Source: Vibrio splendidus | GTDB taxonomy: Bacteria; Pseudomonadota; Gammaproteobacteria; Enterobacterales; Vibrionaceae | NCBI RefSeq assembly: GCF_003345295.1 | Contig: NZ_CP031056.1 | Coordinates: forward strand, 620,001-684,000 | DNA length: 64,000 nucleotides | Direction of reading: 5' to 3' | In this document: piece after piece, positions 32,295 to 41,058 of the stretch | Layout: each line of letters starts with the position of its first letter | Position numbering within the stretch: the first letter of the stretch is position 1 | Notes under the pieces: generated by a model | Database searches by the model: none | What the model was told of the DNA's origin: nothing | Seen by the model: the letters and a program-made list of their open reading frames with translations, nothing else | Position numbers and translations under genes: made by a program

Positions 32295-32756
32295 ATGCCA
32301 AAGCGTAGTAAAGAAGATACAGAAATCACGATCCAGAAGATCATGGATGCCGTTGTGGACCAGCTATTGAGATTGGGTTACGACAAGATGTCATACACGA
32401 CATTGAGTCAACAAACAGGCGTTTCTCGTACAGGTATTAGTCATCACTTTCCTAAGAAAACGGATTTTACTGCTGCTTTAGACGGTCGTATTTTCAAGAT
32501 GTTTATGGAACACATTGACTTTGAAAATGGCCTTGACGCATTTTCAGCTAGCTGGGTTGCAGCACTTGAAGACGCTGAGTTCCTAGCAATTTTACGTTTA
32601 CTTTTCCATCATATCGTTACTGCTGAGAGCGCTCATGAGTTCGCTGCAAACGGTATTGACCGTCTATACAAGCTGACTGAAACTCAGTTTGGTGATACTA
32701 GCGGTAAAGAACTAGAGTGGTTGATTGGTAAGTCATTGATTCGCATGAGTCAGTAA
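32295..32756 (+). CDS. luxT: TetR-family regulator, LuxT/SwrT-like
   Basis: A 153-residue TetR-type regulator, exactly the length of LuxT from Vibrio harveyi. The N-terminal DNA-binding domain covers residues 10-55, with YTTLSQQTGVSRTGISHHFPKK as the helix-turn-helix. The C-terminal ligand domain is much shorter than in typical TetR proteins, a LuxT trait. LuxT regulates luminescence/quorum-sensing outputs, swarming and siderophore genes in vibrios. The position next to the heme locus also matches the V. cholerae arrangement as I recall it. Name by similarity and context. Confidence 0.8.
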   Translation: MPKRSKEDTEITIQKIMDAVVDQLLRLGYDKMSYTTLSQQTGVSRTGISHHFPKKTDFTAALDGRIFKMFMEHIDFENGLDAFSASWVAALEDAEFLAILRLLFHHIVTAESAHEFAANGIDRLYKLTETQFGDTSGKELEWLIGKSLIRMSQ

Positions 32757-32773
32757 TCAACACACGATAAAAG

Positions 32774-32797
32774 AAGCTCCTACGGGGGCTTTTTTTG
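32774..32797 (+). terminator. Terminator of luxT
   Basis: AGCTCC (32775-32780), a TACG tetraloop and GGGGCT (32785-32790), followed by seven T. Confidence 0.85.
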
Positions 32798-32806
32798 TGT
32801 CTGCAA

Positions 32807-32888
32807 TTTCTCTTTCTCTTTCTCTTTCTCTTTCTCTTTCTCTTTCTCTTTCTCTTTCTCTTTCTCTTTCTCTTTCTCTTTCTCTCTC
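32807..32888. repeat. Hexanucleotide microsatellite (TTTCTC), 13 perfect copies
   Basis: Thirteen uninterrupted TTTCTC units from 32807 to 32884 plus a partial unit. It lies just downstream of the luxT terminator. Both strands are open through it (Ser-Leu or Glu-Lys repeats), but that is a result of the 6-base period. The rest of the gap, 32889-33120, has a hairpin CTCAAACG (33031-33038)/CGTTTGAG (33051-33058) and no gene. Confidence 0.95.
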
Positions 32889-33120
32889 GAACTCATATCG
32901 CTTCTGCTATCTTGCTTTGTGCCAAATGAAGTTATTTCTTTTATTTTTATATGCTTACGCTCGAGTCTTACATTCAACCTCAATTGCGAAAAGTTTAGCA
33001 ACACTAACTGATTATGTTTATTTCTAGAGCCTCAAACGCTCTGGGTGAGCCGTTTGAGAGCTTATTGCTATGGTTACTAACAAAATTGAGTTTAAGGCGA
33101 GAGAGAGGCTGTGAGCCAAT

Positions 33121-33150
33121 AAAAAAAGCCTCGACTAAATCGAGGCTTTG
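33121..33150 (-). terminator. Terminator of the tonB-hut operon
   Basis: GCCTCGA (33128-33134)/TCGAGGC (33140-33146) with seven A on the left, giving a T run for minus-strand transcripts. Confidence 0.85.
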
Positions 33151-33207
33151 AATGGTGTCGGCGTTAGAAGGAACGAATACTTTAAGTGCGCCAGTTTTTG
33201 GTTGCGT

Positions 33208-33990
33208 TTATTGTGCGGGATGAACCTGAGGGAAGCTCATGGTTGGGTGTTTTTCGACGATACTTTTGTATCCGTATACGTCTTCAATCATTGACGGCTT
33301 TAGCGCTTCCCAAGGACTTCCATCGCAAACTAAGTGTCCATCCTTCAATACCACTAATCGGTCGGAATATTGAGCGGCTAAATTTAGGTCATGCAACACC
33401 ACGATAACCGCGGCATTGTGGTTGTCGGCGAGATCTCTCGCGATCTTTAAGGTGTTGTGCTGGTGGGCAAGATCCAGTGCTGATGTGGGTTCATCAAGCA
33501 TCAAGATACATTGGTCACCAGAATAGTGAAGCTGGGTTAGCACTCGAGCCAAGTGAACACGCTGTTTTTCACCGCCGGATAGCGAAGGGTAGAGCCTTTC
33601 ACTCAGGTGAGTCACATCGGCAACATCCATTTTTTGACTAGCGATGTTGGTGAGCTTCTTGTTGGACTCTTGCAGAGGGATTCCACCAAGCTCGACAACT
33701 TCATGTGCCAAAAATGGGAAGGTCAACGTACTGTGCTGAGGTAGCATAGCCAGATGCTTCGCCAATTTTTGAGAAGGCCACTTGTCTTTGGTGTGTCCAA
33801 AATATTGGATATCGCCGTTGCTTGATATCTCTTGGCACAAGGCTTTAAGTAACGTGCTTTTCCCTGCGCCATTTGGCCCAAGCAGTGTGGTTACCTTTCC
33901 TGCCTCAATCTCAATAGAAACACCATCTAATATCACTTTGCTGCCGAACTTCACTTCGATATCGGTCGCTTTTAACGCTGAAGGAAACAT
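33208..33990 (-). CDS. hutD: Heme ABC transporter ATP-binding protein
   Basis: A 260-residue ABC ATPase, also called HmuV. Walker A is GPNGAGKS (about 38-45), the signature LSGGEKQRVHLARVL lies near 137-151, and Walker B is CILMLDEPTSALD. It energises transfer of heme from the periplasm to the cytoplasm together with HutC. Its ATG shares one base with the hutC stop (TAATG-type overlap), so translation is coupled. It is the last gene of the operon tonB-exbB-exbD-hutB-hutC-hutD. Confidence 0.95.
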   Translation of the reverse strand: MFPSALKATDIEVKFGSKVILDGVSIEIEAGKVTTLLGPNGAGKSTLLKALCQEISSNGDIQYFGHTKDKWPSQKLAKHLAMLPQHSTLTFPFLAHEVVELGGIPLQESNKKLTNIASQKMDVADVTHLSERLYPSLSGGEKQRVHLARVLTQLHYSGDQCILMLDEPTSALDLAHQHNTLKIARDLADNHNAAVIVVLHDLNLAAQYSDRLVVLKDGHLVCDGSPWEALKPSMIEDVYGYKSIVEKHPTMSFPQVHPAQ

Positions 33991-35039
33991 TAAAGGATTC
34001 TCCCTTTCTGTTGAAATAGAAGGTACAAGAAGAATGGAGCGCCGATAATCGCGGTAACAATGCCCACAGGTAATTCTGCTGGTGCCAGTACCACACGAGA
34101 GAACATGTCTGCGGCTGTTAGCAGTAGTGCGCCTAGTACTGCTGACAATGGCAAAAGAACTCGGTGATCTGGGCCTGCCAACATACGACCTAAATGAGGG
34201 ATAACGAGCCCGATGAATCCGATCATGCCAGACAGGCTCACTGTGATACCAACGCCTGCGGCTGTCAGTAGAATGAGCTTTCGTTTGAGTCTTTGTACTG
34301 GAATGCCAAGGTGTTGCGCTTCTGACTCACCTAAGAGCAGGGCATTCAGTGACATCGCTTGACGGTAAAAAACAATAAAGAGTGCTACGAGCGTAACTGC
34401 AGCAAGCAAAATGCCTGACCACTTCGCTCCTGCTAGTGAACCCATCGACCATAATGAAAGATCACGCAGCATTTGGTCATCAGCGATGAAGTTCAAGAAC
34501 CCAATACCAGCGCCGGAGAGCGCACTGATCGCCACACCCGCCAACAACATGATGGTGACAGAAGTGCCGAACTTACCCGTGCCTAGTTTATAGACCAAGA
34601 GTGTGGTTAAAGCGCCACCAAGAAAAGCGAACACAGGAACCGCAGCAAAGTTCATGAAAGCAGGGTAATGCAGTGAAAGCTCAGAGAAAAGCACGATGGC
34701 TAATGCAGCTCCTAATGCAGCGCCAGCAGAAACGCCGATGATCCCAGGTTCTGCAAGCGGGTTTCGAAATAAGCCCTGCATGACGGCACCACATAATGCG
34801 AGAATCGCGCCGATTAGCATACATAAGATGGTTCTTGGTAAACGGATTTCTTGAATCACCAAATTGATGTGTGGGGCTAAATCATTGTTTGGTTGGAGTA
34901 AGCTCGCTGCACTGTCAGCTAAGCTAATGTTCATTGGCCCAACGGTAATTGAGAACAGTGCGACGAAGACTAGGGTAGCCCCTAGGCCTAACATCGATGT
35001 TTTCAGTGGGACGGATCGTAGCAACATAAAGGGCCTCAA
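33990..35039 (-). CDS. hutC: Heme ABC transporter permease
   Basis: A 349-residue FecCD/BtuC-type permease (HmuU) with about nine to ten helices. FecCD hallmarks include EIRLPRTILCMLIGAILALCGAVMQGLFRNPLAEPGIIGVSAGA and GFIGLVIPHLGRMLAGPDHR. It forms the membrane channel for heme with HutD as motor and HutB as receptor. The gap of 115 bases to hutB contains an 18-bp duplication of the hutB 3' end. Confidence 0.95.
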   Translation of the reverse strand: MRPFMLLRSVPLKTSMLGLGATLVFVALFSITVGPMNISLADSAASLLQPNNDLAPHINLVIQEIRLPRTILCMLIGAILALCGAVMQGLFRNPLAEPGIIGVSAGAALGAALAIVLFSELSLHYPAFMNFAAVPVFAFLGGALTTLLVYKLGTGKFGTSVTIMLLAGVAISALSGAGIGFLNFIADDQMLRDLSLWSMGSLAGAKWSGILLAAVTLVALFIVFYRQAMSLNALLLGESEAQHLGIPVQRLKRKLILLTAAGVGITVSLSGMIGFIGLVIPHLGRMLAGPDHRVLLPLSAVLGALLLTAADMFSRVVLAPAELPVGIVTAIIGAPFFLYLLFQQKGRIL

Positions 35040-35135
35040 TGTCCATTGCTAGCTTCAATATCCATCACCAACATTGCGGAAAAGCGGGTAGGTAAATGGA
35101 AACTGAGCTAGCAACAGTAAGAATAGGGTGGTCGA

Positions 35136-35171
35136 GTTATAGCGGGTAGATAAGTTATAGCGGATAGATAA
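35136..35171. repeat. 18-bp tandem duplication across the hutB stop codon
   Basis: GTTATAGCGGGTAGATAA (35136-35153) is followed directly by GTTATAGCGGATAGATAA (35154-35171), one mismatch. The second copy encodes the last residues (LIYPL) and stop of HutB on the minus strand, so the gene's 3' tail is duplicated downstream. Confidence 0.9.
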
Positions 35172-36045
35172 GAGCGTTTAATCGCTTGGCTTCTGAAAGG
35201 CTTTCTAGGCCAAGTCCGCCTACTAATGCACTGCCTTTTACGGTAATGATTTGTTTGTTCATGCCAGCAGGAGTCGCTGCTAACATAGGCAGCGATTTAA
35301 GAATGGCGTCAGCGCCGCCCATTTTTTGGTAGCTGCGGCCACTCACCAAGATGACATCAGGCTGCATTTCTACCAGAGATTCCATCGATAGTGGTTTGTA
35401 AGACGTCAGGCTTTTAGCCGCAGGGTTTACACCGCCAGCCAATTCAATGATCGCGTTTGGTGACGTTTCACCGCCAGCAACGTTCGCCGGGCGACCTTCA
35501 TGCAATAATAAGAACAGAACTTTCTTCGCTTCGTTGCTTGGTACTTGGTTTGCTTTTAGTGCCGCAATCTTCTTATTTACTTCAGCTTTGACTTGCTGTG
35601 AGTGTGCTTCGGTATGGGTAATCTTGGCGATTTGGTCTATTCGCTTTAATAGCCCTTCAACATTCGCTTCGGTATTGACGATCTCGACATCGACGCCCGC
35701 AGATTTCAATTGAGATATTGCGTTATCTGGCCCCATTTCATCTGAGCCAACCAGTGTTGTTGGCTGTAATGCTATCAAGCCTTCTGCTGACAGGTTTCGG
35801 TGATAACCAATCTTCGGCAGGTTCTCTGCTTGAGGGAAATGGCTTGTTACATCAATCGCCACTAACTGATCTTGAGCACCCAGCGCTAAAACTAATTCGG
35901 TAACAGCACTGCCCGCGCTGATGATTCGAGGCTGTTCTGTATCGTTGGCCATTGCCGTTGGTGCAGTCAGTGCCAAGCTCATCGCCGCGATTGAGAGTAA
36001 ATGTTTGTTGGTCTTTAATTTGTCGAGTACTTTTAAATTTTTCAT
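35155..36045 (-). CDS. hutB: Periplasmic heme-binding protein
   Basis: A 296-residue class III solute receptor (HmuT/BtuF type). A signal peptide spans about residues 1-33 (ending APTAMA). The mature protein has RIISAGSAVTELVLALGAQDQLVAID, a VGSDEMGPDNAI loop and a long linking helix, as in other heme and cobalamin receptors. It picks up heme delivered through the outer membrane and hands it to HutCD. It follows exbD after 156 bases, in the same operon direction. Confidence 0.95.
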   Translation of the reverse strand: MKNLKVLDKLKTNKHLLSIAAMSLALTAPTAMANDTEQPRIISAGSAVTELVLALGAQDQLVAIDVTSHFPQAENLPKIGYHRNLSAEGLIALQPTTLVGSDEMGPDNAISQLKSAGVDVEIVNTEANVEGLLKRIDQIAKITHTEAHSQQVKAEVNKKIAALKANQVPSNEAKKVLFLLLHEGRPANVAGGETSPNAIIELAGGVNPAAKSLTSYKPLSMESLVEMQPDVILVSGRSYQKMGGADAILKSLPMLAATPAGMNKQIITVKGSALVGGLGLESLSEAKRLNALIYPL

Positions 36046-36201
36046 AATGATTTCTTTATACTTTCTTGTGATGGAGAGTAATCGCGAAGATTCTCAGTGA
36101 GCAGTCCGTTCGTATTGTGAGTTCGAATCTATAGAGAGGTTTAGCTCTGGTTATTTGGTCTTAGTAACTAGAGCTTAACCTCATGAAAATAGACAGTTGT
36201 T

Positions 36202-36615
36202 CTAGCCATCTTCGGTGAGCAATTGGGTTGCGGGTATTCCATTCTCTTGAAGGAACGACAACAACTTCACTAGGTTCTCAACGTTGGCAGCTTTATCTGC
36301 GCCAATGATGATCGGCTTTTTATCCGCTGAACCTGTTTCTTCTAGTAATGCAATTTTGAAGTTTTCCCAGTCGATGTACTCTCTGCCGTTAATCGCCCAG
36401 TAAGGTTCGCGATCTAAGATATTGACGCTTATCGAATCTTTATGAACTTCAGAAACGTTCTTAATATCAGAGCTTGGTAGTTCGACTTCTAATGACTCCA
36501 ACTTCACCGATGCTGTCAGAAGCAGGAAAACCATCACGATAAAAATGATGTCGAGCAGCGGTGTTAAATCTGGCGCTAAACTTTGTGTTTGAGATGAGTG
36601 GGGCGTTTTAATCAT
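36202..36615 (-). CDS. exbD: TonB-system biopolymer transport protein ExbD
   Basis: A 137-residue protein with a short cytoplasmic start, a single transmembrane helix (LLDIIFIVMVFLLLTASV) with the conserved membrane aspartate in TPLLDIIFI, and a periplasmic domain. Its start overlaps the exbB stop by four bases, indicating translational coupling. Together with ExbB it uses the proton gradient to power TonB. Confidence 0.95.
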   Translation of the reverse strand: MIKTPHSSQTQSLAPDLTPLLDIIFIVMVFLLLTASVKLESLEVELPSSDIKNVSEVHKDSISVNILDREPYWAINGREYIDWENFKIALLEETGSADKKPIIIGADKAANVENLVKLLSFLQENGIPATQLLTEDG

Positions 36616-37307
36616 GCTTGGCTCACATCACCGACTTTGTTTACTGATGAGCCTTTAGTCTCGTCAGAGTGATTGGTTTGAATCGACATGCCTTCTAGCC
36701 ACACATTGACATAGTTCAGAGTATGTTCTAGCTGCGCCAAAACCCGATCGGCCCAAAGCCCAAGCAGTTGAGACCCTGAGATCGCAGGCAGTGCAATCAT
36801 CAAACCTGCAGCTGTGGTTCTCATTGCTAAGCCAAGGCCGTCAGCTAGATCATTTGGTGTAATACTTCCGGTGGTAGCAGCTACACCTTTGAACATCTCA
36901 ATAAGACCAAGCACCGTACCAAGCAAGCCAATTAGTGGACTGATCACGCCAATCAAACCAAGCAACCTTAAACCTGCATGAAGCTGGTGGCGTTTTTCTT
37001 GTAGCCAGATGCCTGCTGCATCTTCACGTAATCCTTTTGAGAAAGAGTGGTGAGCAAGCAACATTGACACGGCCTTGTACAGTAGCGGTCGTTTACCTGA
37101 GATAGATTGTGCTAATGCTTCGATCTCTTTGCTGTTGGTTGGTGAGATCTGGTTGAGCTCGCGACGAATGGCGCGTTTGCCAACACCAATGCTTAACATC
37201 ACTTGGAAGACACGTTCAGCGATGATCATTGCTGTTAATGCTGAGCAGATGAGAAGAGGCCAAGTCATTAAGCCAAGTTGATCTTGTAAGTAACTGATTT
37301 GTTGCAT
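36612..37307 (-). CDS. exbB: TonB-system proton channel protein ExbB
   Basis: A 231-residue MotA/TolQ/ExbB protein with three transmembrane helices. Helix 1 is near residues 12-32. The pore helices are in GLRLLGLIGVISPLIGLLGTVLGLIEMF and LADGLGLAMRTTAAGLMIALPAI, which hold the family's conserved proline, glycine and threonine residues. It lies two bases after the tonB stop codon and overlaps exbD. Confidence 0.95.
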   Translation of the reverse strand: MQQISYLQDQLGLMTWPLLICSALTAMIIAERVFQVMLSIGVGKRAIRRELNQISPTNSKEIEALAQSISGKRPLLYKAVSMLLAHHSFSKGLREDAAGIWLQEKRHQLHAGLRLLGLIGVISPLIGLLGTVLGLIEMFKGVAATTGSITPNDLADGLGLAMRTTAAGLMIALPAISGSQLLGLWADRVLAQLEHTLNYVNVWLEGMSIQTNHSDETKGSSVNKVGDVSQA

Positions 37308-37309
37308 GA

Positions 37310-38131
37310 TTAATCCAACCTAAAACGAACAGGTATTTGTACACGGTGAGCAATCGCTCGACCATTGACAGTGTGAGGTGAGAATTTCCATTGTTTAATG
37401 GCGTCTAAAGCGGCGTTGTCGAGCATTAGTGCGCCTGATGAATTTACTAATGCTTGTTTAATTTGTTTGCCCTCAGCGTCTAACCAGACCTCATAAGTAG
37501 CGACACCTTCAACGCCACGACGTCTAGCTTGGCGTGGGTAATTTGGTGGTGTGGGGCGTGAAGAAAAAGAGGGCTTAGTGACTAATACGGGCTCTTGGTT
37601 TGATACGCCTTGGCTTACTTCCTGAGGTTGATTGGCTGATTCGTCCATATTCTTATCGACTTTCTTGTCGGCCAACTTTTCTGGTTGAGGCGTTGGTTTG
37701 GACTTTGGTTCTGGGCGTTCTTTCTTAACGACCTTTTTCTGAGTCACTGGTTTCTTTTGAATCGGCTTCTTCTCGACTCTCTTTTCAACAACCTTTTTCT
37801 CTACTTTCTTGGGTTGAGGTTTATTGGTGATCGCTTTTTTCTTTGGTGTCGGTTTGGCTTGCTTTGGTTCGACTGCCTTGGGTTCGACAGGTTTAGGTTC
37901 AGCTTCTGAGACCGTTTCTTTGATTGGTTCTGGTTCAACCGGCTCTGTGATGGTTTTTTGTTGAGCTGGAGAAGGCGTGCTCTTGGGAGTGAAGTTGATC
38001 GATACCGTGTTCGATTGGCTACCTGCAGGCATCGCGAATACTTTGGATTCTTGAGCAACAAATAATAGCGCCGCATGAATCACTAACGATGCACCGCCTG
38101 CAATAACATATCTAGGAACGTTCACACTCAA
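37310..38131 (-). CDS. tonB: TonB energy-transducing protein
   Basis: A 273-residue TonB. An N-terminal anchor helix (about 8-26) is followed by a long Pro/Lys/Glu-rich spacer (about 55-175, many PKP, KKV and EPK runs) that spans the periplasm. A C-terminal domain (about 190-273) starts at YPRQARRRGVEG and contains the VWLDAEGKQIKQ and AIKQWKFSP strands that contact TonB boxes of outer-membrane receptors. It is first in the tonB-exbBD-hutBCD operon and divergent from hutW with a Fur-box-like site between. The outer-membrane heme receptor is not in the window. Confidence 0.94.
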   Translation of the reverse strand: MSVNVPRYVIAGGASLVIHAALLFVAQESKVFAMPAGSQSNTVSINFTPKSTPSPAQQKTITEPVEPEPIKETVSEAEPKPVEPKAVEPKQAKPTPKKKAITNKPQPKKVEKKVVEKRVEKKPIQKKPVTQKKVVKKERPEPKSKPTPQPEKLADKKVDKNMDESANQPQEVSQGVSNQEPVLVTKPSFSSRPTPPNYPRQARRRGVEGVATYEVWLDAEGKQIKQALVNSSGALMLDNAALDAIKQWKFSPHTVNGRAIAHRVQIPVRFRLD

Positions 38132-38188
38132 TCCTTTACCAAATCCAAAATCTGTATCGGATTATTGCTTAGAATCTAAATAAGATCA

Positions 38189-38207
38189 ATTATCAATTGC
38201 ATTATCA
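38189..38207. promoter_or_regulatory. Fur box in the tonB-hutW divergent region
   Basis: ATTATCAATTGCATTATCA closely fits the inverted-repeat Fur consensus (GATAATGATAATCATTATC type). It lies about midway between two divergent iron/heme operons, so iron-bound Fur would repress both. Confidence 0.75.
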
Positions 38208-38285
38208 TTTACGTCTATTTATGATTATTTCAGTTTTAGCGAATAGTCTTCCAGACTTTGCTATGTAAGTGTTTAGAGAGATTAT

Positions 38286-39695
38286 ATGAGTCTTAATATC
38301 TATAAGTATGACGAATCAATCTTGGGTGTTTCTAGCCCTGATCCGCTTCGTTTTGCGTTTGCGAAAAAGCATTCTGCCCATGCCGGAGGAAGTTCAATTC
38401 CGGTCGACCCGAGTAAGAAGTTGGAGCTTTTTGATGAACTGATGCTAAGCGAAGGGAAAAAACAGGATAAGCGTTGCTTGTATATCCACATTCCTTTCTG
38501 CCGTGTGCGCTGTACGTTCTGTAACTTCTTCCAAAATGCCGCAAGCCGCAAATTAGTGGATGAGTACTTCGATGCTCTGATGGTTGAGTTGAAGCAAAAA
38601 GCCAAAACGCCTTGGGCTCAGTCTGGATTATTTCATGCCGTCTACATTGGTGGCGGAACACCTACCGATTTATCGCCTCAACAAGTAGAGCAATTAGCTA
38701 AGGCTATTCGCCAATATTTCCCACTAGCAAACGATGTTGAGATGACCTTGGAAGGGCGCATCAATCGATTTGGCGACGAGATGTTTGATCGTGCGCTTGA
38801 AGGTGGCTTCAATCGTTTCTCATTCGGTATTCAAAGTTTTAATACTCAAGTTCGACGCAGTGCTAAGCGCCTAGATGACCGAGAGGTTGTGCTAGAACGT
38901 ATCAGTGCTTTGAGTCGGACCGAGCAAGCGCCAATCGTTCTTGATCTGTTATACGGATTGCCATACCAGTCAATGGAAGTGTTCCAACAAGATTTAGAAG
39001 ACTACATGTCTACTGGTGCACACGGTATTGATCTCTACCAACTGATTGTTGGGGGTAATGCTCCTATGCTTAATCTCGTTGAGAAAGGAAAAATTCCACC
39101 ACCAGCGAATACGCCAGATAAAGCGAGCATGTACTTGGCGGGTGTCGAGTTCATGACAAAAAATAAGGTCAAGCAACTGAGTGTGAATCACTGGACTCGT
39201 GATAACCGCGAACGCAGCATTTACAACAGCTTAGCGAAAACCTATGCCGAGGTTCTTCCAATTGGTTGTGGTGCTGGTGGCAACATTGGCGGTCACGGTG
39301 TGATGCAACATCGAACTTTAGACAGTTACATGGAGTCTATAAAGCAAGGTCAATTACCTATTGCCATGATGACGAAGCAAAGCTCATTAGAGCCAAGCTT
39401 CTCTTCATTGAAGGCAGGTTTTGATTCTGGTGTTGTTAGAAGAAGCACATTACCGACATTTATGGGACAAGACACGTTCGATTATCTGAAGCCTTTGTTC
39501 GCGCATTGGGAAAAGAACGGTTTAGTAGAGCTTTCGGAAGATTATTTGAGCCTGACTATCGCGGGTAGTTTTTGGGCAGTGAGCCTTGCACAGAGCGTAA
39601 TTCAAGTGCTTAACGCTGAATATCAAGCGATGCACCCTACACCGAAAGTGTCAGCTTCGGGCGTTCACCCGCATGCAAGCTTGAAGCACGCTTAA
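38286..39695 (+). CDS. hutW: HutW heme-utilisation radical SAM protein
   Basis: A 469-residue radical SAM enzyme of the HemN/ChuW family. The cluster motif CxxxCxxC is C72, C76 and C79 in IPFCRVRCTFC. YIGGGTPTDLSP follows as in HemN. Relatives (ChuW/HutW) open the heme ring anaerobically using SAM. It is first gene of hutWXZ and divergent from tonB. Confidence 0.95.
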   Translation: MSLNIYKYDESILGVSSPDPLRFAFAKKHSAHAGGSSIPVDPSKKLELFDELMLSEGKKQDKRCLYIHIPFCRVRCTFCNFFQNAASRKLVDEYFDALMVELKQKAKTPWAQSGLFHAVYIGGGTPTDLSPQQVEQLAKAIRQYFPLANDVEMTLEGRINRFGDEMFDRALEGGFNRFSFGIQSFNTQVRRSAKRLDDREVVLERISALSRTEQAPIVLDLLYGLPYQSMEVFQQDLEDYMSTGAHGIDLYQLIVGGNAPMLNLVEKGKIPPPANTPDKASMYLAGVEFMTKNKVKQLSVNHWTRDNRERSIYNSLAKTYAEVLPIGCGAGGNIGGHGVMQHRTLDSYMESIKQGQLPIAMMTKQSSLEPSFSSLKAGFDSGVVRRSTLPTFMGQDTFDYLKPLFAHWEKNGLVELSEDYLSLTIAGSFWAVSLAQSVIQVLNAEYQAMHPTPKVSASGVHPHASLKHA

Positions 39696-39752
39696 TATTG
39701 AATTTTTAGTTTATAACTTACGTAAATTACTCGTTTATACGGAACATATTCA

Positions 39753-40274
39753 ATGACAGATACAACATTAGAAATGACAGAAACTCTAGAACAAAGCGTA
39801 GCTCGAATTTTAGAAGAAGAGCCAAAACTGCTTCCTACTGCGATTGCTGAGAAGCTAGGCGTTTCAGAAGTTGAAGTAGTCGTTGCTTTTCCAAACGACA
39901 TGGCGGTGATGTTAGATGGCAGCCGTGCCCAAGAGATCCTAGAAGGCTTAGTTGGTTGGGGCCCAGTGACCACAATTATGCATTCATTCGGCTCAATCTT
40001 CGAAGTAAAAGCGCCGTTCCCTAAAGGTAAAGTCGCACGTGGTTACTACAACCTAATGGGCAAAGAGGGCGAACTTCATGGCCATCTGAAACTAGACAAC
40101 ATCAAACAAGTTGGTTTGGTGAGCAAAGCGTTCATGGGTCGTGAAAGTCATTACTTCGGTTTCTTCAGTGAAACGGGCGAGAACATTTTTAAGATCTACC
40201 TAGGCCGCAATGAAAAACGTGAGCTTATTGCCGACCAAGTTGAACGCTTCAAAGCACTAAAAGAACAAGCTTAA
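39753..40274 (+). CDS. hutX: HutX heme-binding/carrier protein
   Basis: A 173-residue HutX/ChuX-type cytoplasmic heme protein. An N-terminal helical region (EEEPKLLPTAIAEKLGVSEVEVVVAFP) precedes the beta core, with MHSFGSIFEVKAPFPKGKVARGYYNLMG. HutX passes heme to HutZ in V. cholerae. It is 57 bases after hutW. CAAGCTTAA at its stop (40266-40274) is repeated at 40288-40296. Confidence 0.95.
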   Translation: MTDTTLEMTETLEQSVARILEEEPKLLPTAIAEKLGVSEVEVVVAFPNDMAVMLDGSRAQEILEGLVGWGPVTTIMHSFGSIFEVKAPFPKGKVARGYYNLMGKEGELHGHLKLDNIKQVGLVSKAFMGRESHYFGFFSETGENIFKIYLGRNEKRELIADQVERFKALKEQA

Positions 40275-40415
40275 GAATAATTAACGGCAAGCTTAAATAA
40301 GGTTGCCTACTCGCTTAAACAGTACATCAATGCTCGAGGATCGTTTAGTTCGCTAATGATCGCTCAACCTCGGGCAAAAATAATAAATCAGAGAAAGTGA
40401 AGAAAGGAATTACCC

Positions 40416-40946
40416 ATGGAACAGCAAGTAAAACAAGAACGTCTACAAGGTCGCCTAGGTCCAGAAATCAAAGAGTTTCGCCAAGAGCGCCGTACCCTTC
40501 AACTTGCAACGGTTGATGAAGAAGGTCGCCCGAACGTAAGTTACGCACCTTTCGTTCAGAACCAAGAAGGTTACTTTGTTCTCATTTCTGATATTGCTCG
40601 TCACGCTCGTAACTTGAAGGCTAATCCTCAAGTGTCTTTGATGATGATTGAAGATGAAGAGAGCTCGAAGCAGCTTTACGCACGCAAGCGTCTAACGTTT
40701 GATGCTCAAGCTAGTGTTGTTGAGCGTGAAACGGAACTTTGGACTCAAGTGATCGGCCAGATGCAAGAACGCTTTGGTGAAATCATTGATGGTCTTAGCC
40801 AACTTCAAGACTTCTCTTTGTTCAACCTTAAAGCAGAGAACGGTCTGTTTGTGAAAGGCTTTGGTCAGGCATACCAAGTGTCTGGCGACGATTTGGTGGA
40901 TTTCGTTCACCTGCAAGAAGGCCATAAAAAAGTGTCTAACGAATAA
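40416..40946 (+). CDS. hutZ: HutZ heme-degrading protein
   Basis: A 176-residue protein of the pyridoxamine-phosphate-oxidase-like split barrel, HutZ type. RRTLQLATVDEEGRPNVSYAPFV and the C-terminal KGFGQAYQVSGDDL are recognisable. HutZ binds heme as a dimer and degrades it to release iron. A typical AAAGGAATT ribosome-binding site precedes the ATG. The 141-base gap after hutX has no strong terminator, so it should be cotranscribed. Confidence 0.95.
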   Translation: MEQQVKQERLQGRLGPEIKEFRQERRTLQLATVDEEGRPNVSYAPFVQNQEGYFVLISDIARHARNLKANPQVSLMMIEDEESSKQLYARKRLTFDAQASVVERETELWTQVIGQMQERFGEIIDGLSQLQDFSLFNLKAENGLFVKGFGQAYQVSGDDLVDFVHLQEGHKKVSNE

Positions 40947-40970
40947 GCTCGTTTAACCGATTTCTTTAGG

Positions 40971-40996
40971 AGCCCTCCAATGTGAGGGCTTTTTTA
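40971..40996 (+). terminator. Terminator of hutWXZ
   Basis: AGCCCTC (40971-40977)/GAGGGCT (40984-40990) with a run of six T. Confidence 0.9.
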
Positions 40997-41058
40997 TGTC
41001 TAAATCAAAGAGTTTGGTATATTGGCGTCTGATTATATTTATGTGTAAGGATCGGTAC

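Noticed and set aside
32780..33027. Open frames on both strands through the TTTCTC repeat (Ser-Leu and Glu-Lys runs)
   Set aside because: The 6-base period keeps several frames open automatically. The sequence outside the repeat lacks ribosome-binding sites and coding character.
33990..35039. Extra small ORFs on the plus strand across hutC
   Set aside because: They are antisense shadows of the permease gene without initiation signals.
40996..41058. Longer N terminus for the PduO-like protein
   Set aside because: It would begin at the T run of the hutZ terminator. TAAGGA before the GTG at 41059 is a better initiation site.
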